Assembly: GCF_029027965.1 (NCBI RefSeq)
Contig: NZ_CP119082.1
Span: 2,589,001-2,653,000 of the forward strand
DNA: 64,000 bases
Source of the DNA: Paracoccus sp. S3-43
Lineage (GTDB): Bacteria > Pseudomonadota > Alphaproteobacteria > Rhodobacterales > Rhodobacteraceae
Direction: 5' to 3'
Every line of letters starts with the position of its first letter. Position 1 is the stretch's first letter. The notes under the pieces were generated by a model. The model was given only the letters and a program-made list of their open reading frames with translations, was not told the origin of the DNA and searched no databases. This document shows positions 27,082 through 37,342 of the stretch, one piece after another. The position numbers and the translations under genes are program-made.

Positions 27082-27354
27082 ATGAGCCAAGCCGCCATCA
27101 CCATCTATACCACCCGCACCTGCCCCTTCTGTCACCGCGCCAAGGCCTTGCTGCGCGAGAAGAACGCCCACTATGACGAGATCGACGTGGGCGCCGATCC
27201 GCAGATCCGCGCGCGGATGACGCAGCGCGCCAATGGACGCCGCACGGTGCCGCAGATTTTCATCGGCGACCGGCATGTCGGCGGCTGCGACGACCTGTTC
27301 GACCTGGAGCGTCAGGGCAAGCTGGACGGCCTGCTGGCGGGCGCGGGCGCATAG
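27082..27354 (+). CDS. grxC: glutaredoxin 3
   Basis: This 90-residue dithiol glutaredoxin has its active site CPFC at residues 14-17 and the glutathione-binding TVPQIFIGDRHVGGCDDL. It reduces protein disulfides and glutathione mixed disulfides and could regenerate peroxiredoxins. AAAAGGA precedes the start. It follows comF by 31 bp. Confidence 0.94.
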   Translation: MSQAAITIYTTRTCPFCHRAKALLREKNAHYDEIDVGADPQIRARMTQRANGRRTVPQIFIGDRHVGGCDDLFDLERQGKLDGLLAGAGA

Positions 27355-27472
27355 GCATGGGCAGATGTGACGCAAGGTGCGGCCAATGTCGGGCTTGACC
27401 AAGGGGCAGGCCGCAAGGCACGGTCACGGCTTCGCCCCCTCCGGTCAAACCCAGCCCGCCCCCCAGGGAACC

Positions 27473-27991
27473 ATGCCCCCCCTTGTGTTCGAACCCGACA
27501 GGCCCCAGGCCTCTGACAAGCCTCAGGCCCATGACCGGCTTGCCGCCAGCCTTTTCGCCGAGGTGCTGATCGCCGACCAGCTGTCGCGCAACCTGATCAG
27601 CAAGGCCCTGCCGCGCGGGATGCAGATCTCGCATTTCTCGGTGCTGAACCTGCTGGCCCATGTGAACGAGGAACGCACCCCCGCGCAACTGGCGCAGGCG
27701 TTCCATGTCACGCGCGGGGCGATGACCAACACGCTGTCGCGGCTGGAATGGGCGGGCCATGTCCATATCCGGCCCGACTGGGACGACGCGCGGCGCAAGT
27801 TCGTGTCGATCAGCCCGGCGGGCCGGGCGGCGCGCGACGCGGCCATCGCCGCCTTCATGCCCCTGATCGGCGAGGTGGTGCGCGACATCGGCATCGACCG
27901 GGTGCGCATCGCCCTGCCGGTCCTGCGCGAATTGCGGATCCGGCTGGAAGGCAGCGACGATCAGCCGGCGCGCCGCGCCGTCAGGATATAG
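27473..27991 (+). CDS. MarR family transcriptional regulator
   Basis: This 172-residue winged-helix protein contains the MarR core: [33 protein letters not shown] as recognition helix region, and a wing with [14 protein letters not shown]. The ligand and targets are unknown. AGGGAA supports ATG 27473; a GTG at 27377 would lengthen it by 32 residues. Its last 31 bp overlap the end of ubiG on the other strand. Confidence 0.88.
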   Translation: MPPLVFEPDRPQASDKPQAHDRLAASLFAEVLIADQLSRNLISKALPRGMQISHFSVLNLLAHVNEERTPAQLAQAFHVTRGAMTNTLSRLEWAGHVHIRPDWDDARRKFVSISPAGRAARDAAIAAFMPLIGEVVRDIGIDRVRIALPVLRELRIRLEGSDDQPARRAVRI

Positions 27992-28695
27992 TTCACCGAC
28001 AGATCGCGCTCGGACAGGCGCCAGGCGAAGCTGACCGGGTTGAAGACCATGCCCCGCCGCTCCGCCACCGCCAGGCCCGCGCCCGCCGCCATGGCCGCCA
28101 GTTCGTCGGGCGTGATGAAGCGGTTCCAGTCATGGGTGCCGCGCGGCAGCCACCGCAGGATCCATTCCGCCGCCAGGATCGCCGCGCCGAAACTTCTGGC
28201 GGTCCGGTTCAGGGTGGACAGGATCGCGATCCCGCCCGGCCGCAGCAGGTCGCGGCAGGTGGCGACGAAGGCCGCGGGATCGGCCACATGCTCGACGATC
28301 TCCAGGGCCAGGACGACATCGTAACGCTGGCCCTCGGCCGCCAGGGCCTCGGCGGTGGCGGCGCGATAGTCGATGGCCAGCCCCTGCCCTTCGGCATGGG
28401 TCCGCGCCACGGCGATGTTGCCCTGGGCCGCGTCGGCGCCCGTCACCTCGGCGCCCAGGCGCGCCATCGGTTCGGCCACCAGGCCGCCGCCGCAACCGAT
28501 GTCCAGCACCCGCAGCCCTTCGAACGGGCGCAGGCCGCGCCGGTCGCGTCCGAATTCGGCGGCGATCTGCGTGGCGATGTAATCCAGCCGCACCGGGTTC
28601 ATCAGGTGCAGCGGCCGGAACTTGCCCCTGGGATCCCACCATTCGGCGGCCATCGCCTCGAACTTGGCAATTTCGGCGGGGTCGATGCTCGTCAT
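27961..28695 (-). CDS. ubiG: ubiquinone O-methyltransferase UbiG
   Basis: This 244-residue enzyme performs the two O-methylations of ubiquinone synthesis (2-polyprenyl-6-hydroxyphenol methylase and 3-demethylubiquinol 3-O-methyltransferase). The SAM loop [32 protein letters not shown] and the start motif [19 protein letters not shown] are all present. AAGGAC precedes ATG 28695. The polyprenyl diphosphate synthase at 61 kb may supply the side chain of the same quinone. Confidence 0.95.
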   Translation of the reverse strand: MTSIDPAEIAKFEAMAAEWWDPRGKFRPLHLMNPVRLDYIATQIAAEFGRDRRGLRPFEGLRVLDIGCGGGLVAEPMARLGAEVTGADAAQGNIAVARTHAEGQGLAIDYRAATAEALAAEGQRYDVVLALEIVEHVADPAAFVATCRDLLRPGGIAILSTLNRTARSFGAAILAAEWILRWLPRGTHDWNRFITPDELAAMAAGAGLAVAERRGMVFNPVSFAWRLSERDLSVNYILTARRAG

Positions 28696-28731
28696 GGTCC
28701 GGTCCTTCTGGCGGGCGCTTCCGTCTGGGCT

Positions 28732-28737
28732 TATACT
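28732..28737 (+). promoter_or_regulatory. candidate -10 box for a leaderless pip transcript
   Basis: TATACT ends only six bases before the ATG of pip, so a transcript starting at the normal distance would begin at or very near the start codon. No clear Shine-Dalgarno sequence precedes the ATG. The whole gap to the divergent ubiG start is 48 bp. Confidence 0.3.
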
Positions 28738-28743
28738 GCCCGG

Positions 28744-29730
28744 ATGGACCGATTGGCAGGACAAATCGCCGCGTCGCATGGCCGCCTTTACCCGGCCGCC
28801 GAAGCATTCGCCCGTCACACGCTGGATGTGGGAGACGGCCACCAGATCTATGTCGAGGAAAGCGGCAATCCCCAAGGCCCCCCGGTCGTGGTCCTGCACG
28901 GCGGCCCCGGCGGCGGGTGCAGCCCGTTCATGCGCCGCTTCTTCGACCCGGCCCATTATCGCGCCATCCTGTTCGACCAGCGGGGCTGCGGACGGTCCCG
29001 CCCCCAGGCATCCGTCCACGCGAACACGACCCCCCATCTGATCGCGGATATCGAGGTGATCCGCCGGACCCTCGGCCTGGAATCGATGCTGCTGTTCGGG
29101 GGAAGCTGGGGGGCGACGCTGGCCCTGGCCTATGCCCAGGCGCATCCCGGCCGCGTGACCGGTCTGGTGCTGCGCGGCGTCTTCCTGGGCACGCAGGCCG
29201 AGCTTGACTGGTTCTATGGCGGCGGGGCGGGGCGGTTCTTCCCGGACCTGTGGGCGCAGTTCTGCGACCCGATCCCCGAAAGCGAGCGCGGCGACATGAT
29301 CGCGGCCTATCACAAGCGGCTGTTTTCGGACGATGCCGGACGGCAGGGCCGCTATGCCCAGCCCTGGCTGATGTGGGAAAACGCCCTGGCCGGGCTGCAA
29401 TCCTCGGCCGTCAGCCACGCGCCCCCCGATTACGCCCGCGCCTTCGCCCGGCTGGAGAATCACTATTTCACCCATCGCTGCTTTCTGGACGAGGGTCAGT
29501 TGCTGCGCGACCGCCACCGGATCGAACACCTGCCCGCGGTGATCGTGCAGGGCCGCTATGACATGGTCTGTCCGCCGCTGTCGGCCTGGCGCCTGGCACA
29601 GGGCTGGCAGGGCTGCGAATTGCGCCTGGTTCCCGCGTCGGGCCATGCGCTGTCGGAACCGCGCATCACGGCGGAACTGGTGCAGGTGATGGACGCGTGG
29701 CGGGACCGGGATCGCGCAAAAGCAGTTTAA
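28744..29730 (+). CDS. pip: prolyl aminopeptidase
   Basis: This 328-residue alpha/beta-hydrolase of the S33 family releases N-terminal proline from peptides. The oxyanion motif is HGGPGGGCS, the nucleophile serine is in [11 protein letters not shown], and the aspartate and histidine are in QGRYDMVCP and PASGHALSE. The length matches the bacterial monomeric enzyme. It is divergent from ubiG and lies upstream of the rimP operon promoter. Confidence 0.94.
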   Translation: MDRLAGQIAASHGRLYPAAEAFARHTLDVGDGHQIYVEESGNPQGPPVVVLHGGPGGGCSPFMRRFFDPAHYRAILFDQRGCGRSRPQASVHANTTPHLIADIEVIRRTLGLESMLLFGGSWGATLALAYAQAHPGRVTGLVLRGVFLGTQAELDWFYGGGAGRFFPDLWAQFCDPIPESERGDMIAAYHKRLFSDDAGRQGRYAQPWLMWENALAGLQSSAVSHAPPDYARAFARLENHYFTHRCFLDEGQLLRDRHRIEHLPAVIVQGRYDMVCPPLSAWRLAQGWQGCELRLVPASGHALSEPRITAELVQVMDAWRDRDRAKAV

Positions 29731-29732
29731 CC

Positions 29733-29760
29733 TTGATTGTCACGTTTTTCGTGCTAAATA
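29733..29760 (+). promoter_or_regulatory. promoter of the rimP-nusA-infB operon
   Basis: TTGATT (29733-29738) and TAAATA (29755-29760) are 16 bp apart, three bases after the pip stop codon, and lie in an AT-richer patch. A transcript from here would have a leader of about 90 bases containing the terminator-like hairpin described at 29815. Confidence 0.6.
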
Positions 29761-29814
29761 CCGCCTCAACAGCGGCGCAGGCTTCCACCCCCTGCCCACC
29801 GGACCGTTCCGTAT

Positions 29815-29836
29815 GGCCCGTTGACGGGCCTTTTTT
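29815..29836 (+). terminator. intrinsic terminator/attenuator in the rimP leader
   Basis: GGCCCG-TTGA-CGGGCC is followed by six T residues, a complete intrinsic terminator, yet it lies 18 bases upstream of the rimP start and downstream of the operon promoter. It could end pip transcripts or act as an attenuator of the rimP-nusA-infB operon; NusA itself affects termination at such hairpins. Confidence 0.75.
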
Positions 29837-29854
29837 CATATCCGAAGGGATCTC

Positions 29855-30484
29855 ATGTCGAACGATCTGATCGCCAAGACGGCCATCGACCGCCGCCTGG
29901 CCGAGATCATCGCCCCGGTGATCGAGGATCTGGGATTCGAACTGGTGCGCGTGCGCCTGCAAGGCGGCAAGACGGCGACCTTGCAGATCATGGCCGACCG
30001 CCCCGAAGGCGGCATCAACGTGGACGATTGCGGCGACATTTCCGTGGCCGTCAGCGCCACCCTGGATGTCGAGGATCCGCTGGAGGACGCCTATCACCTG
30101 GAGGTTTCCAGCCCCGGCATCGACCGCCCGCTGACCCGGATGAAGGATTTCGAGACCTTCGAGGGCTATGAGGCGCGGCTGGAAACCAACCAGCCCATCG
30201 ACGGGCGCAAGCGTTTCAAGGGCGTGCTGGCGGGCGTCGAGGGCGACGAGGTTCTGCTGAACATCGAGGAAGCGGGCGAGGTCCAGACCATCGGGTTGCA
30301 ATTCGACTGGCTGTCGGACGCCAAGCTGGTCCTGACCGACGAGCTGATCCGCGAGATGCTGCGCCAGAAGAAGGAAGCGGGCGTCCAGATCGAGAACCTG
30401 GACGAAGCCGCCTTCGACGAGATCGAAGCCGAGACTGGCGAAACCGAAGACAACGACGGCGAGAACGCCCATGCCAAGGAGTGA
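29855..30484 (+). CDS. rimP: ribosome maturation factor RimP
   Basis: This 209-residue protein is needed for 30S subunit maturation. It has the N-terminal domain with [18 protein letters not shown], the [10 protein letters not shown] motif and a C-terminal acidic tail longer than in E. coli ([17 protein letters not shown]). GAAGGGA precedes the ATG. It is the first gene of the rimP-nusA-ylxR-infB operon, with nusA starting four bases after its stop. Confidence 0.95.
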   Translation: MSNDLIAKTAIDRRLAEIIAPVIEDLGFELVRVRLQGGKTATLQIMADRPEGGINVDDCGDISVAVSATLDVEDPLEDAYHLEVSSPGIDRPLTRMKDFETFEGYEARLETNQPIDGRKRFKGVLAGVEGDEVLLNIEEAGEVQTIGLQFDWLSDAKLVLTDELIREMLRQKKEAGVQIENLDEAAFDEIEAETGETEDNDGENAHAKE

Positions 30485-30487
30485 GTG

Positions 30488-32104
30488 ATGGCAATCACCT
30501 CTGCCAACCAGCTTGAACTGCTGCAAACCGCCGAAGCCGTCGCGCGCGAGAAGATGATCGAGCCTGAGCTGGTCATCGAGGCGATGGAGGACAGCCTCGC
30601 CCGCGCCGCCAAGTCGCGCTATGGCGCGGACATGGACATCCGCGTCAAGATCGACCGCAAGACCGGCAACGCCACCTTCACCCGCATCCGCACCGTGGTC
30701 GAGGACGACGCGGTGGAAAACTATCAGGCGCAGCTGACCGTCGAACAGGCCCGCCCCTATCTGGACGGCCCCAAGGTCGGCGACGAGATCGTGGACCAGG
30801 TGCCCCCCGTGGAACTGGGCCGCATCGCCGCGCAATCCGCGAAACAGGTGATCCTGCAACGCGTCCGCGAGGCCGAGCGCGACCGCCAATACGAGGAATT
30901 CAAGGACCGCGCCGGGACCATCATCAACGGCATCGTCAAGCGCGAGGAATACGGCAACATCATCGTGGACGTGGGCCGGGGCGAGGCGATCCTGCGCCGC
31001 AACGAAAAGATCGGCCGCGAAAGCTATCGCCCAAACGACCGCATCCGCGCCTATGTCAAGGACGTGCGCCGCGAATCGCGCGGCCCGCAGATCTTCCTGT
31101 CGCGCACCGACCCGCAATTCATGGCCGAACTGTTCAAGATGGAAGTGCCCGAAATCTATGACGGCATCATCGAGATCAAGGCCGTGGCCCGCGACCCCGG
31201 AAGCCGCGCGAAGATCGCCGTGATCAGCTATGACAACTCGATCGACCCGGTGGGCGCCTGCGTGGGGATGCGCGGCAGCCGCGTCCAGGCGGTCGTGGGC
31301 GAATTGCAGGGCGAAAAGATCGACATCATCCCCTGGAACGACGACCAGGCGACCTTCCTGGTCAACGCCCTGCAACCGGCCGAGGTCAGCAAGGTCGTCT
31401 TCGACGAGGAAGCCGGCAAGATCGAGGTGGTGGTTCCCGACGAACAGCTGTCGCTGGCCATCGGGCGGCGCGGCCAGAACGTCCGCCTGGCCAGCCAGTT
31501 GACCGGCCTCGATATCGACATCCTGACCGAGGAAGAGGAATCCAAGCGCCGCCAGGCCGAATTCAACGCCCGCACCCAGCTGTTCATGGACGCGCTGGAT
31601 CTGGACGAATTCTTCGCGCAGTTGCTCGTCGCCGAGGGCTTCACCGACCTGGAGGAAGTGGCCTATGTCGATCTGGACGAGCTGCTGTCCATCGAAGGCG
31701 TGGACGAGGGCACGGCGTCCGAATTGCAGGCCCGCGCTCGCGACGTCCTGGAAGCCAAGTCCAAGGCCGCGCTGGAAAACGCCCGCGCCCTGGGCGCCCA
31801 GGACAGCCTTATTGAATTCGAGGGGCTGACCCCCCAGATGGTGGAGGCGTTGGCCAAGGACGGCGTCAAGACGCTGGAGGATTTCGCCACCTGCGCCGAC
31901 TGGGAACTGGCCGGAGGCTGGACCACGGTGAACGGCCAGCGGGTCAAGGACGAGGGGTTGCTGGAACCCTTCGACGTGTCGCTGGAGGAAGCGCAGGCCA
32001 TGGTGATGACGGCCCGCGTCATGCTGGGCTGGGTCGATCCCGAGGAACTGAACGGCGACGCCGAGGACGACGGCGACGACACCGACGAGGAGGCCGGGGC
32101 GTGA
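30488..32104 (+). CDS. nusA: transcription termination/antitermination factor NusA
   Basis: This 538-residue RNA polymerase-binding protein has the N-terminal domain (1-130), S1 domain (about 135-200), two KH domains (including GVRGSR-like [14 protein letters not shown] and [12 protein letters not shown]) and two C-terminal repeats typical of Proteobacteria, ending in an acidic tail. It modulates pausing, termination and antitermination. AAGGAG in the end of rimP serves as its ribosome site. Confidence 0.96.
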   Translation: MAITSANQLELLQTAEAVAREKMIEPELVIEAMEDSLARAAKSRYGADMDIRVKIDRKTGNATFTRIRTVVEDDAVENYQAQLTVEQARPYLDGPKVGDEIVDQVPPVELGRIAAQSAKQVILQRVREAERDRQYEEFKDRAGTIINGIVKREEYGNIIVDVGRGEAILRRNEKIGRESYRPNDRIRAYVKDVRRESRGPQIFLSRTDPQFMAELFKMEVPEIYDGIIEIKAVARDPGSRAKIAVISYDNSIDPVGACVGMRGSRVQAVVGELQGEKIDIIPWNDDQATFLVNALQPAEVSKVVFDEEAGKIEVVVPDEQLSLAIGRRGQNVRLASQLTGLDIDILTEEEESKRRQAEFNARTQLFMDALDLDEFFAQLLVAEGFTDLEEVAYVDLDELLSIEGVDEGTASELQARARDVLEAKSKAALENARALGAQDSLIEFEGLTPQMVEALAKDGVKTLEDFATCADWELAGGWTTVNGQRVKDEGLLEPFDVSLEEAQAMVMTARVMLGWVDPEELNGDAEDDGDDTDEEAGA

Positions 32105-32122
32105 TGCCCCGGATTTGCCCGC

Positions 32123-32743
32123 TTGAGTCGCGGTGGTCGCATCAAGGATCATGATCAGCCCGAAAGGCGCTGCATCGTCACCGGAGAGGTCCAGCCCAAG
32201 GCTGGACTGATCCGTTTCGTGGCCGGGCCGGATGGCACGGTCGTCCCGGATCTGGCGGAAAAGCTGCCGGGCCGGGGGATATGGGTCAGCGCGGACCGCG
32301 CGGCCATCGACAAAGCGGCGGCCAAGGGCCTGTTTTCCCGCGCCGCCAAGGCGCCGCTTCGGGCGCCCGACGGCCTGGCCGATCTGGTCGAGGCGGGAGT
32401 GGCGCGGCGGCTGGTCGGACTGGTGTCGCTGGCGCGCAAGTCGGGCCGGGCGGTGGCGGGGTTCGAAAAGGTCAAGGGCTGGCTGGCCGAGGGGCGCGCG
32501 AAGGTGCTTTTGCAGGCCAGCGACGGGTCGGATCGGGGCAAGGGCAAGCTGTGGACGCCTACGGGCGGACGCTGGTTCGGCTGCCTGACCGCATCAGAAT
32601 TAGGTTTGTCCTTCGGGCGCGATCATGTCATACACGGCGCGCTTGCGGCGGGTGGACTGACGGACAAGGTGATCTTGGAAGCCGGCAGACTGACGGGTCT
32701 GCGCGGGCATGACGGCGGCAATACGGCGGCCGGGAAGGAATGA
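32123..32743 (+). CDS. YlxR-type RNA-binding protein (DUF448) with L7Ae-like part
   Basis: This 206-residue protein has the DUF448 domain ([20 protein letters not shown], then LPGRGIWV) followed by a ribosomal L7Ae/YlxQ-like half ([20 protein letters not shown]). Both modules occur between nusA and infB in many bacteria and bind RNA. The start is a TTG at 32123 ([11 protein letters not shown]), matching the common start of alphaproteobacterial homologues; there is no better ATG. Its stop overlaps an upstream infB start candidate. Confidence 0.88.
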   Translation: MSRGGRIKDHDQPERRCIVTGEVQPKAGLIRFVAGPDGTVVPDLAEKLPGRGIWVSADRAAIDKAAAKGLFSRAAKAPLRAPDGLADLVEAGVARRLVGLVSLARKSGRAVAGFEKVKGWLAEGRAKVLLQASDGSDRGKGKLWTPTGGRWFGCLTASELGLSFGRDHVIHGALAAGGLTDKVILEAGRLTGLRGHDGGNTAAGKE

Positions 32744-32751
32744 AGACGCAG

Positions 32752-35331
32752 ATGAGCGACAAAGACGGAAAATCGACCCTGGGGTTCGGCGGCAGCGGCC
32801 GTTCGGGCCAGGTCAAGCAAAGTTTCAGCCATGGCCGCACCAAGAGCGTCGTCGTGGAAACCAAACGCAAGCGCGTCGTGGTGCCCAAGCCCGGCGCGGC
32901 GCCCACCGTGACCGACAAGATCAAGAACCCGCTGACCGCCAGGGTCGCCAGCGATCCCTCGAAACGCCCCGCGGGCATTTCCGACGCCGAGATGGAGCGC
33001 CGGCTGAAGGCGCTTGCCGCCGCCAAGGCCCGCGAGGCTGAAGACGCCCTGGCCCGCGCCGCCGAGGAAAAGGCGCGCGAGGAAGAACGCGAACGCCGCC
33101 GCGCCGAAATCGAGGCGAAAGAGCGCGAGGAACGCGAACGCGAGGAAGCCCGCAAGGCCAAGGCGGAAGAAGAAGAACGCCAGGCCCGCGAGGCCGAGGA
33201 ACTGGCCAAGCGCAAGGAAGAACCGAAAGCCGCCGAACGCCCGGCCCGCGCCGCCTCGGCCGCCGCCCGTCCGGCGGGCGCGCCGCGCCCGGCCGCTCCG
33301 GACCGCGCCGCGATCGAGGCTGCGGCTTCGCGGGCCGAAAAGCCCGGCGTCGCCACGGGTCCGCGCCGCACCGACCGCGACCGCCGCGACACCGGCGGCG
33401 ACAGCGACGCCAAGGCCAAGGCCAAGGCCGAGGACAGCCGCCGCACCGGCCGACTGTCGCTGAACCAGGCGCTTGACGGCGAAGGCGGGCGCCAGCGGTC
33501 GCTGGCCGCGATGAAGCGCAAGCAGGACCGCGCCCGGCAGAAGGCGATGGGCAATGTCCGCACCGAGAAACAGGTGCGCGACGTGCAGCTGCCCGAGACC
33601 ATCGTGGTGTCGGAACTGGCCAACCGCATGGCGGAACGCGCCGCCGATGTGGTCAAGTCGCTGATGAAGATGGGCATGATGGTGTCCATCAACCAGGCCA
33701 TCGACGCCGACACCGCCGAACTGGTGATCGAGGAATTCGGCCACAAGGCCGTCCGCGTGTCGGATGCCGACGTGGAACAGGTGATCGACACGGTCCAGGA
33801 CCGCGACGAGGATCTGCGCCCGCGTCCGCCGATCGTCACGATCATGGGCCATGTCGATCACGGCAAGACCTCGCTGCTGGATGCGATCCGCAAGGCCAAC
33901 GTCGTCTCGGGCGAGGCCGGCGGGATCACCCAGCATATCGGCGCCTATCAGGTGACGACCGAATCCGGGGCGGTGCTGACCTTCCTGGACACGCCGGGCC
34001 ACGCCGCCTTCACCTCGATGCGGGCGCGGGGCGCGCAGGTCACGGATATCGTGGTGCTGGTGGTTGCCGCCGACGATGCGGTGATGCCGCAGACGATCGA
34101 GGCGATCAACCACGCCAAGGCCGCCAAGGTGCCGATGATCGTGGCGATCAACAAGATCGACAAGCCCTCGGCCGATCCCGACCGGGTGCGCACCTCGCTG
34201 CTGCACCAGGAGGTCGTGGTCGAGAAGATGTCCGGCGACGTGCAGGATGTCGAAGTGTCCGCCAAGACCGGCCAGGGTCTTGACGAACTGCTGGAAGCCA
34301 TCGCGTTGCAGGCCGAAATCCTGGAACTGCGCGCCAATCCCGACCGTGCCGCCCAGGGCGCGGTGATCGAGGCGCAGCTTGACGTGGGCCGTGGTCCGGT
34401 CGCCACCGTTCTGGTCCAGAACGGCACCCTGAAGCGCGGCGACATCTTCGTCGTGGGCGAACAGTGGGGCAAGGTCCGCGCCCTGATCAACGACAAGGGC
34501 GAACGCGTGGACGAAGCCGGTCCCTCGGTCCCGGTCGAGGTTCTGGGCCTGGACGGCACCCCCGCCGCCGGCGACGTTCTGAACGTGGTCGAGACCGAGG
34601 CCCAGGCCCGCGAGATCGCGGATTACCGCATCCAGCAGACCAAGGACAAACGCGCCGCCGCCGGTGCCGCGACCACGCTGGAACAGTTGATGGCCAAGGC
34701 CAAGGCCGACGAAAGCGTGTCCGAACTGCCGGTGGTCGTGAAGGCCGACGTGCAGGGCTCGGCCGAGGCCATCGTGCAGGCGCTGGAAAAGATCGGCAAC
34801 GACGAGGTGCGCGTCCGCGTGCTGCATTACGGCGTCGGCGCGATCACCGAATCCGATGTCGGCCTGGCCGAGGCCAGCAAGGCCCCGGTGATCGGCTTCA
34901 ACGTCCGTGCCAATGCCCCGGCCCGCAATTCCGCCAACCAGAAGGGTGTCGAGATCCGCTATTACTCGATCATCTACGACCTGGTGGACGACATCAAGGC
35001 GGCGGCCTCGGGCCTGCTGTCGAACGAGGTGCGCGAGAACTTCATCGGCTATGCCGAGATCCGCGAGGTCTTCAAGGTCACCGGCGTCGGCAAGGTCGCG
35101 GGCTGCCTGGTGACCGAGGGCGTGGCGCGCCGGTCGGCGGGCGTGCGCCTGCTGCGCGACAACGTGGTGATCCACGAAGGCACGCTGAAGACGCTCAAGC
35201 GCTTCAAGGACGAGGTGAAGGAAGTCATCTCGGGCCAGGAATGCGGCATGGCTTTCGAGAATTACGACGACATCCGCCCAGGCGACATCATCGAGATCTT
35301 CGAACGCGAGGAGGTCGAGCGCACGCTGTAA
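32752..35331 (+). CDS. infB: translation initiation factor IF-2
   Basis: This 859-residue GTPase places fMet-tRNA on the 30S subunit. A charged lysine/arginine/glutamate coil fills about residues 85-190, then the IF2_N domain and the G domain with [12 protein letters not shown] near residue 365, DTPGHAAF and NKID, followed by domains II-IV. ATG 32752 ([14 protein letters not shown]) fits the family start; ATG 32740 overlaps the upstream stop and has AAGGA directly against it. Confidence 0.96.
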   Translation: MSDKDGKSTLGFGGSGRSGQVKQSFSHGRTKSVVVETKRKRVVVPKPGAAPTVTDKIKNPLTARVASDPSKRPAGISDAEMERRLKALAAAKAREAEDALARAAEEKAREEERERRRAEIEAKEREEREREEARKAKAEEEERQAREAEELAKRKEEPKAAERPARAASAAARPAGAPRPAAPDRAAIEAAASRAEKPGVATGPRRTDRDRRDTGGDSDAKAKAKAEDSRRTGRLSLNQALDGEGGRQRSLAAMKRKQDRARQKAMGNVRTEKQVRDVQLPETIVVSELANRMAERAADVVKSLMKMGMMVSINQAIDADTAELVIEEFGHKAVRVSDADVEQVIDTVQDRDEDLRPRPPIVTIMGHVDHGKTSLLDAIRKANVVSGEAGGITQHIGAYQVTTESGAVLTFLDTPGHAAFTSMRARGAQVTDIVVLVVAADDAVMPQTIEAINHAKAAKVPMIVAINKIDKPSADPDRVRTSLLHQEVVVEKMSGDVQDVEVSAKTGQGLDELLEAIALQAEILELRANPDRAAQGAVIEAQLDVGRGPVATVLVQNGTLKRGDIFVVGEQWGKVRALINDKGERVDEAGPSVPVEVLGLDGTPAAGDVLNVVETEAQAREIADYRIQQTKDKRAAAGAATTLEQLMAKAKADESVSELPVVVKADVQGSAEAIVQALEKIGNDEVRVRVLHYGVGAITESDVGLAEASKAPVIGFNVRANAPARNSANQKGVEIRYYSIIYDLVDDIKAAASGLLSNEVRENFIGYAEIREVFKVTGVGKVAGCLVTEGVARRSAGVRLLRDNVVIHEGTLKTLKRFKDEVKEVISGQECGMAFENYDDIRPGDIIEIFEREEVERTL

Positions 35332-35360
35332 GGCGGCGCTTGTCCTGTCCCATGGAAAAA

Positions 35361-35389
35361 GGGGCGGCCGTCATGGCCGCCCCTTTCGC
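35361..35389 (+). terminator. intrinsic terminator of the rimP-infB operon
   Basis: GGGGCGGCC/GGCCGCCCC with a GTCAT loop is followed by TTTCGCTTT, about 30 bases after the infB stop. Confidence 0.88.
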
Positions 35390-35414
35390 TTTGCCCGTCG
35401 TGGTGCGTTGGGTG

Positions 35415-35543
35415 TCAGCGCGTCACCGGTTTTCCCTCAAAGGTGCGCGCACCGATGCGGACGACCATGTTCCCGTTCGGGGCCAGACCTTCGAAAAGCC
35501 CTTGGATGAGAATATGGCTGCCGATCGAGATCGTGCGAATCAT
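35415..35543 (-). CDS. 42-residue conserved-type small protein
   Basis: An ATG at 35543, seven bases after AAGAGGG, opens a 42-codon frame on the minus strand ending at TGA 35415-35417. The product begins MIRTISIGSHILIQGLF and contains NGNMVVRIGARTFEGKPV, an alternation of hydrophobic and polar residues that suggests a tiny beta-sheet protein. There is no signal peptide or membrane segment. From memory, similar small proteins with VxIG and VRVG motifs occur in Rhodobacterales, but I cannot verify it and no function is known to me. It is convergent with infB and downstream of nothing on its own strand. Confidence 0.6.
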   Translation of the reverse strand: MIRTISIGSHILIQGLFEGLAPNGNMVVRIGARTFEGKPVTR

Positions 35544-35664
35544 GTCAAGCCCTCTTGTTCCCTCTGAGGTCAGCCTGTCACGAAATGGTTCACAAGGAAT
35601 TAACGATGCGGCGATCTAGGACATTTTGGGGGCAGATTACGGAAACCGGGCCGAAATTGCGGCT

Positions 35665-36063
35665 TTAAAGCCACATTTGTAACATCGGGATCAGCGGGAC
35701 ATCGGCAGGCGGCATGGGGTAATCGCGCAAATCGCCGGCCCGGACCCAGGCCAGTTGCTGCCCTTCCTGGGGGCGGACGATTCCCGACCAGCGGCGGCAG
35801 GCAAAGACCGGCATCAGCAGGTGGAAATCGTCATAGCCGTGGCTGGCAAAAGTCAGCGGCGCCAGGCACGAGGTCCAGGTGTCGATGCCCAGTTCCTCGT
35901 GCAGCTCGCGGATCAGCGCCGCCTCGGGCGTTTCGCCCGGCTCGACCTTGCCGCCGGGGAATTCCCAAAGCCCTGCCATGGACTTGCCTTCCGGGCGCTG
36001 CGCCAGAAGCACGCGCCCGTCGGTGTCGATCAGCGCGACGGCGGCGACAAGAACGGTCTTCAC
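35665..36063 (-). CDS. mutT: 8-oxo-dGTP diphosphatase MutT
   Basis: This 132-residue Nudix enzyme removes oxidised GTP/dGTP from the pool. The Nudix box starts GGKVEPGETP and ends RELHEELGID, and VLLAQRPEGKSMAGLWEFPG precedes it, the arrangement of true MutT proteins. It lies 22 bp after argJ on the same strand, a pairing I know from other alphaproteobacteria. Confidence 0.93.
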   Translation of the reverse strand: MKTVLVAAVALIDTDGRVLLAQRPEGKSMAGLWEFPGGKVEPGETPEAALIRELHEELGIDTWTSCLAPLTFASHGYDDFHLLMPVFACRRWSGIVRPQEGQQLAWVRAGDLRDYPMPPADVPLIPMLQMWL

Positions 36064-36085
36064 CTGCGCGTCTCCGACAGGGTTT

Positions 36086-37342
36086 TCACGACCGGTAATC
36101 GGCGTTGATGTCGATATAGCCGTGGGTCAGGTCGCAGGTCCAGACGGTCCGCGCGTCCTGCCCCAGCCCCAGATCCACCGCGATCAGCAGATCGCGGTTC
36201 TTCATATAGGCGCTGGCCTTGCCTTCGTCATAGCGGGGCGAGCGCCAGCCGTTCTCGGCCAGGATCATGTCGCCGAAACGGATCGTCAGCCGGTCCCGGT
36301 CGGCCTGCGCCCCGGACTTGCCGACGGCGGCGACGATCCGGCCCCAGTTCGCGTCCTCGCCCGCGATGGCGGTCTTGACCAGCGGCGAGTTGGCGATGGC
36401 CATGGCGACCTTGTGGGCATCCGCATCCGAGGCCGCGCCCGTCACCTGCACCTCGACGAATTTCGTCGCGCCCTCGCCGTCGCGGACCACAAGCTGCGCC
36501 AGGTCGCGCATCACGCCGTGTAAGGCCGTGACGAAAGCCGCGCCGACGCCGCTGTCCAGCGTGGTGATCGGGGTCGCGTCGCTGCGTCCGGTCGCGGCCA
36601 GGATCAGCGCGTCGGATGTCGAGGTGTCGCTGTCCACCGTGATCGCGTTGAAGGTCGAATCCAAGCCGCTGCTCAGCGCCTGCTGCAACAGCGGCGCGGC
36701 GATGGTCGCGTCGGTGAAGACATAGACCAGCATCGTCGCCATGTCCGGCGCGATCATCCCCGACCCCTTGGCGATGCCGGCGATGCGGATCTCTCCGCCC
36801 TCGCCCGCGACAACGGCCGAGGCGCCCTTCGGGAAGGTATCCGTGGTCATGATCGCGCGCGCCGCATCGGCGATGCCGCCCGCGTCCAGCGACGCCGCCA
36901 GATCGCCGACGATGGCGACAATCCGGTCATGGGGCAGCGGTTCCCCGATCACCCCGGTCGAGGAGGAAAAGACCCGCGACGCCTGAACGCCGGTGGCCCG
37001 GGCCACCGCGCCCGTCACCGCATCGACCGATTCCTGGCCGCGCGCGCCGGTGAAGGCATTGGCATTGCCGGAATTGACGATGATCGCCGCGCCCTCGGGC
37101 GCATCGCCACCCTGCGCCAGCTTGGCCTGGTTGTCCAGCACGCAGGCCGCGCGGGTGGACGACCGGGTGAACGCCCCCGCGACCGTCGAGCCGGGCGCGA
37201 TGCGGATCAGCGTCACGTCGGTGCGGCCCTGGTATTTGACGCCCGCCGCGCCGCTGGCGAATTCGACGCCCGCGATCACCGGCAGGTCGGGAAAACGCGC
37301 GGGCGCCAGCGGCGATACGGGAAGCCCGGCCTTGGCCATCAT
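36086..37342 (-). CDS. argJ: bifunctional ornithine/glutamate N-acetyltransferase ArgJ
   Basis: This 418-residue enzyme recycles the acetyl group between N-acetylornithine and glutamate and can also make N-acetylglutamate, so it serves the cyclic arginine pathway. The self-cleavage site is in [11 protein letters not shown], with the nucleophilic threonine at the start of the beta chain. The start overlaps the stop of the upstream parvulin gene (ATGATGG), implying coupling. Confidence 0.96.
   Translation of the reverse strand: MMAKAGLPVSPLAPARFPDLPVIAGVEFASGAAGVKYQGRTDVTLIRIAPGSTVAGAFTRSSTRAACVLDNQAKLAQGGDAPEGAAIIVNSGNANAFTGARGQESVDAVTGAVARATGVQASRVFSSSTGVIGEPLPHDRIVAIVGDLAASLDAGGIADAARAIMTTDTFPKGASAVVAGEGGEIRIAGIAKGSGMIAPDMATMLVYVFTDATIAAPLLQQALSSGLDSTFNAITVDSDTSTSDALILAATGRSDATPITTLDSGVGAAFVTALHGVMRDLAQLVVRDGEGATKFVEVQVTGAASDADAHKVAMAIANSPLVKTAIAGEDANWGRIVAAVGKSGAQADRDRLTIRFGDMILAENGWRSPRYDEGKASAYMKNRDLLIAVDLGLGQDARTVWTCDLTHGYIDINADYRS

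Noticed and set aside
29666..35175. Long minus-strand frames across nusA and infB
   Set aside because: They mirror two clear essential genes and are rich in His/Gln/Asp/Val, as expected for reverse frames of Asp/Glu/Lys/Arg-rich proteins.
35386..35664. tRNA or other structured RNA gene in the gap after infB
   Set aside because: No cloverleaf or tRNA-like consensus (such as GGTTCGAATCC) is present; the gap is explained by the terminator and the small gene.
35661..35672. Palindrome GGCTTTAAAGCC at the mutT stop codon
   Set aside because: Short, overlaps coding sequence and has no supporting context.
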